From contig JAGYMR010000200.1 of the NCBI GenBank assembly GCA_018400515.1, forward strand, positions 1 to 5,336: a stretch of DNA of 5,336 nt, given 5' to 3'. A program made the translations under genes and the position numbers. Origin of the DNA: Tangfeifania sp. Its GTDB lineage: Bacteria; Bacteroidota; Bacteroidia; Bacteroidales; Prolixibacteraceae. A model generated the notes under the pieces. That model was not told where the DNA came from. It saw nothing but the letters and a program-made list of their open reading frames with translations, and searched no databases. Positions 1 to 5,336 of the stretch are shown in pieces. Numbering within the stretch: position 1 is the stretch's first letter; each line of letters opens with the position of its first letter.

Positions 1-1
1 T

Positions 2-1189
2 AATATTGTAGGAGCCATTGAGTTGTTTGAGTACCCCGCGATCCGGCTGATGATGAAAGAAACGCCCCATGATTTTTTCCTGACGCATCCCAACGATTTT
101 TTTGCCGGAACCATCGACCGCCCCACCATCATGGAATTCGATGCCGGAGCTGAATTTAACGGTCAGGCGATCATTGCCAATACCTGGCCGGAATACATTC
201 TTTCCCGCTGGAGCGATTTTTTAAGGCGGGATCACATCATCGGCTACGTTGCCCGGACCGACCGTTTTGGAGATACCCGGGTGGTAGGGCGGCCGTCTGA
301 AATTAACCTCTATGCCCTGAAACGCCTTCAGGAAGACACCTCGCTGACGGCAGATGAAATTTACGATGAGTACATCGTTGCCCGCTACGGAAAAAAAGCG
401 CATCCCTATGTGAAAGCGGCTTTTAAAAATGCTTTTGATATTGTAACTTCCGTTTTATATACCCTGGGAACGAGTACGGCCAATCATTCCCAACTGAATT
501 ATGATCCTTACTCTTCTCACTGGGCCCGCCATGTTTCGGGAAAATGGAAAAGACCGCCGGTTGTTTTTGTTCAACATGGGGTCAACCGGGAATTCCATTA
601 CTGGACCGATGTCATTAACACCCTGGCACCCGACTGGGCGAAGGCAGGTGGAACTCAGTTGCGGGAGATCCCCTGGGTGGTTGAAAATGACTGGCTGACC
701 CGGGGTGAAAAGATGAACGAAACGTACCTTTCCTACGTCCGGACGGAGAAACAATACGGCATAGACCTTTCAGAAAAATCACTGGAACAAATTCACAAGG
801 CCCGGCCTTTCCTGAAAGAAAATCACTACCAGGAACTTTTCCACTACTTTAACCGTACCCTTCTGACGGCACGCCTTCATAAAGCAACGGCCACCGCCTA
901 TTTTGGTTACCGGATATTTGCCCGGGGAGGTGCTTTCCGTTCCCCGGAACTTATTGATACGATTCAGTCCGCCCTTCAGGAGATGAAGGAAGTAAGCGGA
1001 CTGATTCTTAATTATCCGGTGAGGGCACCGGCGGGTCAATGGGACTGGGTGGAAGATGCCGGAACCGCCATGCGCTATTATGAGTGGATCACCCGGGGTA
1101 CCTGGCCTGAAAAAACCGGAGGCTTTAACACCGGATTGAACGGGATCGTTTTCCCGGTTGACGGACCTTCATCTGCCCTGACCCCGTGA
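2..1189 (+). CDS. GH67-like (alpha-glucuronidase-like) glycoside hydrolase, C-terminal part, start missing
   Basis: The reading frame is open back to the window edge (codons N-I-V-G-A-I-E precede the TTG at 23), so this is the last 395 codons of a longer gene and the TTG is not its start. Residues are counted from the codon at position 2. Residues 20-57 resemble the catalytic core of GH67 alpha-glucuronidases: PHDFF (Asp24) followed 27 residues later by MEFDAGAEFNGQ (Glu51). From memory, these match the GH67 PIDFQ...EFQITQEYLGQ segment, whose Asp and Glu are the proposed general-base pair. Residues about 75-130 (IIGYVARTD, INLYALKRLQ, SLTADEIYDEYIVARYG) match the GH67 helical C-terminal domain, and the rest is less recognisable. 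Family members are usually near 700 residues, so roughly 300 are missing, including the region expected to carry the acid Glu and any signal peptide. Known members remove (4-O-methyl)glucuronic acid from xylo-oligosaccharides. The similarity is distant, so the substrate here is uncertain. GH115 or an unclassified relative is the main alternative. Confidence 0.72.
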   Translation, partial: NIVGAIELFEYPAIRLMMKETPHDFFLTHPNDFFAGTIDRPTIMEFDAGAEFNGQAIIANTWPEYILSRWSDFLRRDHIIGYVARTDRFGDTRVVGRPSEINLYALKRLQEDTSLTADEIYDEYIVARYGKKAHPYVKAAFKNAFDIVTSVLYTLGTSTANHSQLNYDPYSSHWARHVSGKWKRPPVVFVQHGVNREFHYWTDVINTLAPDWAKAGGTQLREIPWVVENDWLTRGEKMNETYLSYVRTEKQYGIDLSEKSLEQIHKARPFLKENHYQELFHYFNRTLLTARLHKATATAYFGYRIFARGGAFRSPELIDTIQSALQEMKEVSGLILNYPVRAPAGQWDWVEDAGTAMRYYEWITRGTWPEKTGGFNTGLNGIVFPVDGPSSALTP

Positions 1190-1191
1190 AT

Positions 1192-1208
1192 CCGTCAGGT
1201 TCAGACGG
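1192..1208 (+). other. Small GC-rich hairpin just after the GH67-like stop
   Basis: CCGTC (1192-1196) and GACGG (1204-1208) can pair around a 7-nt loop, starting 3 bases after the stop codon. No T-run follows (the next bases are CCCGCCGG), so it is not a canonical intrinsic terminator. It could be a transcript 3'-end-stabilising hairpin or chance. Confidence 0.25.
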
Positions 1209-1248
1209 CCCGCCGGTTTCAGCAGCGACAGGGCCCATTATCAACACA

Positions 1249-1310
1249 AATGAAAAAATACCTGAAAATATTATTTAAAATTATTCATTCAACCAATAAT
1301 TTTTTGATCA
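1249..1310 (+). promoter_or_regulatory. AT-rich leader upstream of the oxidoreductase gene
   Basis: Composition changes sharply from GC-rich sequence (1200-1238) to strongly AT-rich sequence directly before the ATG at 1311. AT-rich, Shine-Dalgarno-poor leaders are usual in Bacteroidota. No good match to the Bacteroidota promoter (TTTG, then TAnnTTTG) was found. The nearest, TAATTTTT at 1297-1304, misses the final G and lies too close to the start codon. This is an untranslated leader or possible promoter region, with no specific site assigned. Confidence 0.3.
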
Positions 1311-2777
1311 ATGACAAAACGGAGAGATTTTATTAAAAATGGGGTTCTGGGAACCGCCGGGATCGCCATCGGCGGCATGGGCTTCAGTGCCCGGTCTTAT
1401 GGCTCCATAATGGGCGCCAATGAGCGCTTTCGCATTGCCATTTGCGGCGTTCATGGCCAAGGAAACGGCCATATAAAAAGGTTCAGTGAACGGAACGATG
1501 TGGAGGTCGTTTACCTGGTGGATCCCGACCGGAAGGTCCTGGAAGAGCGGATCGGGCAGCTGAAAAAAGCACAGGGAAACAGCTACCGCGTCAAAGGTGA
1601 GGAAGATGTCCGGCGCGTTCTGGAGGATTCCCGGCTGGATGCCATCAGTGTGGCCACGCCCAATAACTGGCATTCGCTGATGGTAATCTGGGCGGCACAG
1701 GCGGGAAAACACATTTATGTGGAGAAACCTGCCAGCCATGATGTGTATGAAGGCCGTGTGGCCCTGGCAGCCGCCGAAAAATACGGCATTGTTGTACAGC
1801 ACGGAACCCAGCGGCGGAGTGATCCCAACTGGGCCCGCCAGGTGGCAGAAGTGCGCTCGGGAAAGTACGGGAAATTAAAAGTTTCCCATGGGTTTGCCTG
1901 TAAACCACGTGAAGGGATCGGTTTTAAACCTCCTTCCAGTTCACCGAACCATCTGAACTGGAAGCTTTGGAAAGGACCTTCTGTTATTGACCGGTACCAT
2001 GATAACCTGGTCCACTACAACTGGCACTGGTTCTGGCCGGTAGGAAACGGTGAACTGAACAACCAGGGAACCCACCAGCTGGATGTGGCTTACTGGGCCC
2101 TCGATCCGGAAGTGGAAAATACGCATCCGGTCCGGGTGATGGCCATCGGCGGCCGTTTTTCCTGGGACGACCAGGGGGAAACCCCCAATACCCTTTTCGC
2201 CCTTGCCGAATTCGCCAACGGCCAGTATGTTTTCTTTAATGTACGGAATGTGAATTATGACGGATACCAGTTCGAAGTAACCAACCGGTTCTACTTTGAG
2301 GACGGGGGAAGACTTCGTGATGGAAAATACCAGCCATATAACGGCAGCCAGCCCCGGGATGTCCCCGTCAATGAGGTGCCGCTGACTCCCGGGGGACCTT
2401 TCGGGAGTTTTATCGCCGCCTGCCGGGCCAATGACCCTTCGATGGCCAACGGGACCATGCGGGATGCCCATTACAGCTGCACCCTCGGACACCTGATGAA
2501 TATCTCCTACCGCCTGGGGGAAAGAGTTCCTTTCAATGCACGTGCCCACCGGTTTGGCGATAATCAACTGGCTTTCGAAGAGTTTATGAAAATTCATGAA
2601 ATTGCCCGCGACGGCATGGGCGTCCCCGTGGATCAGGCAGAGTATATCGTTGGTCCGTGGCTTGAATTTGACGGCGAGGCTGAACATTTTACCGGCAAAC
2701 ACTCCGTGGAGGCCAACCGGCTGCTGGCCGATCCCCGGAATGCGGAATTTGACATTCCATCCCCGGGTTCGGTTTGA
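1311..2777 (+). CDS. Tat-exported Gfo/Idh/MocA-family oxidoreductase
   Basis: This is a complete 488-residue protein. Residues 4-9 (RRDFIK) followed by a weakly hydrophobic Gly/Ala-rich stretch (11-25) form a twin-arginine signal, which supports the ATG at 1311 and predicts export of a folded, cofactor-loaded enzyme. The Rossmann domain spans about 39-160: the dinucleotide loop is ICGVHGQGNGH (44-54), an acidic residue ends beta-2 (LVDPD, Asp71), ATPNNWH is at 115-121, and the family EKP motif is at 138-140. The C-terminal alpha/beta domain contains NWKLWKGPS (216-224) and GELNNQGTHQLD (247-258), where His255 and Asp258 match the family's catalytic His/Asp positions. Family members oxidise or reduce sugars and cyclitols with NAD(P), and some (GH109 and relatives) use NAD to cleave glycosides by a redox mechanism. 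The substrate cannot be read from sequence. It sits 121 bp after the GH67-like gene and 310 bp before the next gene. The family call is firm; a glycosidase role is inference. Confidence 0.93.
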   Translation: MTKRRDFIKNGVLGTAGIAIGGMGFSARSYGSIMGANERFRIAICGVHGQGNGHIKRFSERNDVEVVYLVDPDRKVLEERIGQLKKAQGNSYRVKGEEDVRRVLEDSRLDAISVATPNNWHSLMVIWAAQAGKHIYVEKPASHDVYEGRVALAAAEKYGIVVQHGTQRRSDPNWARQVAEVRSGKYGKLKVSHGFACKPREGIGFKPPSSSPNHLNWKLWKGPSVIDRYHDNLVHYNWHWFWPVGNGELNNQGTHQLDVAYWALDPEVENTHPVRVMAIGGRFSWDDQGETPNTLFALAEFANGQYVFFNVRNVNYDGYQFEVTNRFYFEDGGRLRDGKYQPYNGSQPRDVPVNEVPLTPGGPFGSFIAACRANDPSMANGTMRDAHYSCTLGHLMNISYRLGERVPFNARAHRFGDNQLAFEEFMKIHEIARDGMGVPVDQAEYIVGPWLEFDGEAEHFTGKHSVEANRLLADPRNAEFDIPSPGSV

Positions 2778-2812
2778 ATAAATCCTTCGCAGCACGTTCA
2801 GTATTTTTCCGG

Positions 2813-2827
2813 TTTTCCCGGGGAAAA
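2813..2827 (+). repeat. Inverted repeat TTTTCCC-G-GGGAAAA
   Basis: There are seven-base perfect arms around one central G, 36 bases after the oxidoreductase stop. As RNA it could form a 5-bp stem with a CCGGG loop. As DNA it is a near-perfect palindrome that could bind a dimeric protein. It may contribute to the 3' end of the upstream transcript. Function is unproven. Confidence 0.4.
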
Positions 2828-2847
2828 GCACTGCTAAAAACAAAAAC

Positions 2848-2881
2848 GTCCCGCGAACAGGGACAAAAAGCTGATTTTTTT
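2848..2881 (+). terminator. Possible intrinsic terminator after the oxidoreductase gene
   Basis: GTCCC (2848-2852) pairs with GGGAC (2860-2864) around a 7-nt loop. A-rich sequence lies upstream (AAAAACAAAAAC) and seven Ts follow at 2875-2881. Ten bases (AAAAAGCTGA) separate the stem from the T-run, longer than in a textbook terminator. The upstream As could pair with the Ts and extend the stem across a bulge. It lies 70 bp after the stop codon, where the upstream transcript would be expected to end. Confidence 0.45.
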
Positions 2882-3025
2882 CGGCAGCGCGTCGCCCGTT
2901 ATCATGGGAGCAGCATCTGGGAATACCTGAATAGTATCATGAAACGGGCATGACGAGATCTTGGTACACGGTTGGATCATGAGGAAGTCAGTTCCGGTAA
3001 AATGAGCTTGCGGATTCCATCGGAT

Positions 3026-3039
3026 GCTGTTAAAACAGC
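3026..3039 (+). repeat. Inverted repeat GCTGTT-AA-AACAGC, possible operator
   Basis: There are perfect 6-base arms around a 2-base centre, ending 48 bp before the ATG of the GH106-like gene. The size and symmetry fit a dimeric regulator site. The 2-nt centre makes a stable RNA hairpin less likely unless the inner pairs open. No regulator is encoded in the window and no second copy was noticed, so an operator role is only a suggestion. Confidence 0.3.
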
Positions 3040-3087
3040 CGTTATTAATGAAATAAGTTCCTTTAAACAATTATCAATTATATTGCG

Positions 3088-5064
3088 ATGAATAAAATAA
3101 TAAAACAATCCTTCCTTTTTCTTCTTTTCTTTTTGTTGCTCGGGTATACTTCTGAAGGACAGAAGCCCCGTGAGGGGTTCATGGATCCTCCGAAGGAGTT
3201 TTCCCTGATGCCGTTCTGGTTCTGGAACGATACGCTGAAGGCGGATGAAATCGTCCGTCAGATAGCTGACTTCGAAGCGCATGGCGTTTATGGATTTGTG
3301 ATCCATGCCCGCATTGGATTGCCCGAAAACACAGGATGGCTTTCGCCCCGGATGATAGAAGCCATGGATGTGGCCATCCGTGAAGCGGCCCGCAGGGGCA
3401 TGTATGTCGTGCTTTACGATGAAGGGATGTATCCTTCCGGATCCTCCAGTGGTCAGGTTGTGGAACGGAACCCGGCGCATGCGGCGAGAGGCCTGGTAAA
3501 AGTGGATCTGAAAGCCGGGGAGGAACCGTTGCTGGCAGCGGATATGAAACTGATAACAGTGATTGAAAGGCCCGGAGGAGGGCGCATGGCTGTTGCTGAA
3601 CAACCCTCGGGCGGCGTCATCCGGGGGGTCCATTACATCGATGAAGGAACACCGCAAATCCGGGAAGACCTGCCGGCCGCGGCGGATATTCTGAATCCGG
3701 AGGCGGTGGAAAGTTTTATTGATCTGGTGTACGAAAAGTATGCGCAGGAGTTCGGAGCCTATTTCGGAACAACCATTTTGGGTGTTTTTACCGATGAACC
3801 GTCGATCCTCGGGAGAGGCGGAAGGTCCCGGAACAAAACCATTGTCCCCGGATCCTTACAGATCCTCCCGCAAATCAACAGGATTCTGGGATACGATTTT
3901 AAACCTTTCCTGGCGGATCTCTGGTATGAAGACAACCCGGAATCACAGGAACGCCGGGCCGATTATTACAGAGCCATCAACACCTGCCTCGAAGAGAATT
4001 ATTACAAACGGCTGGGGGATTGGTGCGGGGCGCAGGGGATTGCCCTCATGGGACACCCTGCAGGCCCCATGGATATCGGTACTTTAAGGTATTTTCATAT
4101 CCCGGGGCAGGATTTGGTGTGGCGCTCGGTGGTGCCGGGTCCGAAAGCCCTTGAAGGGGGATCTTCAACCATGGTGAAAGGAGCTTCCAGTGCCATGGTC
4201 CATTTCGGACGCCGCCGGAACTCCAATGAACTTTATGGGGCCTACGGGCATAACCTGACTTTTGAGGAGATGGAATGGCTTGCCAACTGGTGTTTTGTCC
4301 GTGGCCACAATTTTTTGATGCCCCATGCTTTTTATTACTCGATCCGTGGACCCCGGTTTGATGAGCGTCCGCCGGATGTGGGCCCCAATGCTTCGTGGTG
4401 GAATAAGTACAAACCTTATGCCGATGCCTGCAGGAGGCTCTGCTGGCTGAATACCGATTCGCGCCATGTATGCGACCTGGCCATCCTGGCGGATGCCAAA
4501 TACCTGCCCGATAAAGCGGCAAAGGTTTTCTTTCAAAACCAGCGGGATTTTAACTACCTCGAAATGCGGCACCTGTGGGAGGATGCCAAAGTCACCTCCA
4601 AAGGGATCTTCATTGCAGGTATGCACTATAAAGTACTGGTTGCCGATAATATGCCGCATATTCCACCCCGGGCCATCCCCCTGCTGAAAAAACTGGCCAA
4701 AAAAGGACGGCTCCTCTTTTGGAAGGACTCCCCCTTTGCAGCGATGTTTAAAGGGGCCCGGGTACTGCAGACACCGGCCGAACTGCTGGCAGCGGTTAAT
4801 GATTTTACGGCCCCTGACCTGACGCTGTCACCTGCTTCTGAAGATATCCGTTACCGCCATGTGGTGAAAGAGGGAGCGCACTATTACATTCTTTTTAACG
4901 AAGGGGCGGAAAATGTTACGGCAAATATGAAATTTTCTGTCTCCGGACCATTTCAGTGGCTGGATCCTTCCACGGGGCAGGCATCGGCATGGCCGGAAAA
5001 TACATCCGTCACTTTTGCCCCTTATGAACTGAAAGTGCTGAAAGGGGAAAAGGTTGGAAAATAA
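3088..5064 (+). CDS. Secreted GH106-like glycoside hydrolase (alpha-L-rhamnosidase-related), short form
   Basis: This is a complete 658-residue protein. Residues 1-25 form a Sec signal peptide (NKIIKQ, then a Leu/Phe core at 9-19, likely cleaved near SEGQ). There is no lipobox Cys, so a periplasmic or secreted enzyme is expected. The start at 3088 is supported by this leader. A TIM-barrel-like region follows, with motifs typical of the GH106-type superfamily: PFWFWND (42-48), [10 protein letters not shown] (69-78), YDEGMYPSG (110-118), FTDEPS (234-239, Asp236/Glu237) and [17 protein letters not shown] (381-397, Glu381). Glu237 and Glu381 are the best candidate catalytic acids. Residues about 461-575 look like a flavodoxin-like alpha/beta domain ([23 protein letters not shown]), and 585-655 look like a small beta-sandwich ([19 protein letters not shown]). 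Characterised GH106 enzymes are about 1000 residues or more and cleave alpha-L-rhamnosides in pectin-type glycans. This protein lacks their extra beta domains, so the sugar specificity is uncertain. Its TAA overlaps the sulfatase ATG by one base. Confidence 0.82.
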   Translation: MNKIIKQSFLFLLFFLLLGYTSEGQKPREGFMDPPKEFSLMPFWFWNDTLKADEIVRQIADFEAHGVYGFVIHARIGLPENTGWLSPRMIEAMDVAIREAARRGMYVVLYDEGMYPSGSSSGQVVERNPAHAARGLVKVDLKAGEEPLLAADMKLITVIERPGGGRMAVAEQPSGGVIRGVHYIDEGTPQIREDLPAAADILNPEAVESFIDLVYEKYAQEFGAYFGTTILGVFTDEPSILGRGGRSRNKTIVPGSLQILPQINRILGYDFKPFLADLWYEDNPESQERRADYYRAINTCLEENYYKRLGDWCGAQGIALMGHPAGPMDIGTLRYFHIPGQDLVWRSVVPGPKALEGGSSTMVKGASSAMVHFGRRRNSNELYGAYGHNLTFEEMEWLANWCFVRGHNFLMPHAFYYSIRGPRFDERPPDVGPNASWWNKYKPYADACRRLCWLNTDSRHVCDLAILADAKYLPDKAAKVFFQNQRDFNYLEMRHLWEDAKVTSKGIFIAGMHYKVLVADNMPHIPPRAIPLLKKLAKKGRLLFWKDSPFAAMFKGARVLQTPAELLAAVNDFTAPDLTLSPASEDIRYRHVVKEGAHYYILFNEGAENVTANMKFSVSGPFQWLDPSTGQASAWPENTSVTFAPYELKVLKGEKVGK

Positions 5065-5336
5065 TGCTAATAATGATGATGAAAACCGGACGATTTGGTC
5101 GATCTGTATTCGGCAGCATACTGCTGGTGGTTATGCTCTTTTTTCATGCATGCCATTCCGGGCAGGAACCGCCGGGAGAGCGGCCCAATTTTATCATTTT
5201 TTTTACCGATGACCAGGGGTACGGGGATCTGGGATGTTATGGCTCCCCGAACATCCGGACACCCCATATTGACCGGATGGCCGCAGAAGGGATGCGGTTT
5301 ACCAGTTTCTATGCTGCCCCTTTCTGCGCTCCCTCA
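5064..5336 (+). CDS. Type-I (formylglycine) sulfatase, N-terminal part, cut by window end
   Basis: The frame is open to the last base (91 codons seen). After a leader with a hydrophobic core (about 18-28) comes [17 protein letters not shown] (41-57), the alkaline-phosphatase-fold sulfatase start, in which Asp49-Asp50 bind the active-site calcium. Next come [16 protein letters not shown] (61-76) and [10 protein letters not shown] (82-91). Cys88 sits in the CxPSR motif that an anaerobic or formylglycine-generating maturase converts to formylglycine; the Arg would be the next codon. The usual family length is roughly 450-600 residues, so most of the protein is outside. The leader ends FFHAC-HSGQ (Cys30), an imperfect lipobox with His at -2, so lipoprotein status is likely but not certain. 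Possible starts are ATGs at 5064, 5073, 5076 and 5079. The first overlaps the upstream stop (TAATG), which suggests translational coupling, and all four keep the leader. The sulfate ester removed cannot be told from this part. Confidence 0.9.
   Translation, partial: MLIMMMKTGRFGRSVFGSILLVVMLFFHACHSGQEPPGERPNFIIFFTDDQGYGDLGCYGSPNIRTPHIDRMAAEGMRFTSFYAAPFCAPS

Larger units (their letters stand above)
2778..3087 (+). other. 310-bp intergenic region without a credible gene
   Basis: This is the longest non-coding stretch in the window. Its first 105 bases hold an inverted repeat (2813-2827) and a terminator-like hairpin plus T-run (2848-2881). Its last 65 bases hold a 14-bp inverted repeat (3026-3039) and an AT-rich leader running into the ATG at 3088. 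ATG-started frames on the + strand are only a few codons long (for example from 2904 and 2939). The - strand frames crossing it have no recognisable protein content. No tRNA, riboswitch or clear Bacteroidota promoter was recognised. It plausibly separates two transcription units. Confidence 0.55.

Noticed and set aside
23..25. TTG at 23 as the start codon of the first gene
   Set aside because: The frame is open upstream to the window edge and the protein begins in the middle of a GH67-like catalytic domain, so the real start is outside.
1297..1304. TAATTTTT as a Bacteroidota -7 promoter element
   Set aside because: It lacks the final G of TAnnTTTG, has no TTTG about 20 bases upstream, and would start transcription essentially at the start codon.
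1250..1336. 28-codon frame beginning MKKYLKILFK in front of the oxidoreductase gene
   Set aside because: It starts like a leader peptide but is AT-driven Lys/Ile/Asn-rich sequence, stops at 1336 after overlapping the oxidoreductase start in another frame, and has no recognisable continuation.
1941..2843. 300-codon minus-strand frame opposite the oxidoreductase gene
   Set aside because: It lies antisense to a well-supported gene with conserved motifs and its translation shows no recognisable domain. It is a long antisense shadow.
2977..3657. 226-codon minus-strand frame spanning the intergenic region and the start of the GH106-like gene
   Set aside because: Most of it is antisense to clear coding sequence, the translation has no family motifs, and the intergenic part is AT-rich leader sequence.
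5042..5055. Purine-rich AAGGGGAAAAGG as a Shine-Dalgarno site for the sulfatase
   Set aside because: It is part of the Lys-Gly-Glu-Lys codons at the end of the upstream gene, and Bacteroidota generally do not depend on such sites. Its role cannot be decided from sequence.

Overview
The window reads as part of a polysaccharide-degradation gene cluster from a member of the Bacteroidota. Four genes lie on the + strand and no convincing gene lies on the - strand. The phylum call is an inference. It rests on the Sec and Tat leader styles ([15 protein letters not shown] and MTKRRDFIKNGVLGTAGIAIGG), AT-rich leaders without clear Shine-Dalgarno sites in front of two of the genes, and this combination of carbohydrate-active families. 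Planctomycetes, Verrucomicrobia/Kiritimatiellota and Lentisphaerae carry similar sets and are not excluded.

Layout. Positions 2-1189 hold the C-terminal 395 codons of a GH67-like (alpha-glucuronidase-like) glycoside hydrolase whose start lies before the window. A 121-bp gap, GC-rich then strongly AT-rich, follows. Positions 1311-2777 encode a Tat-exported Gfo/Idh/MocA-family NAD(P)-dependent oxidoreductase. Next comes a 310-bp non-coding stretch (2778-3087) with a possible terminator and an inverted repeat. Positions 3088-5064 encode a Sec-exported glycoside hydrolase related to GH106 (alpha-L-rhamnosidase type) but much shorter than typical members. Its stop codon overlaps by one base the start of a type-I (formylglycine) sulfatase at 5064, which runs off the window end inside its active-site CxPS motif.

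Working together (inference): two glycoside hydrolases, a secreted sugar-type oxidoreductase and a sulfatase side by side suggest periplasmic or surface dismantling of a sulfated glycan. If the family assignments reflect specificity, that glycan would contain uronic acid and possibly rhamnose. The overlapping GH106-like and sulfatase genes are probably one transcript. The upstream pair could be a separate unit, because the longest gap with terminator-like structure lies between the pairs. No SusC/SusD transporter, regulator, mobile element, RNA gene or CRISPR array is visible, so the polysaccharide-utilisation-locus reading is by content only. The most noteworthy points are the divergent GH67-like enzyme with apparently conserved catalytic carboxylates, the Tat-exported oxidoreductase that might act as an NAD-dependent glycan-cleaving enzyme, and the compact GH106-like enzyme coupled to a sulfatase.
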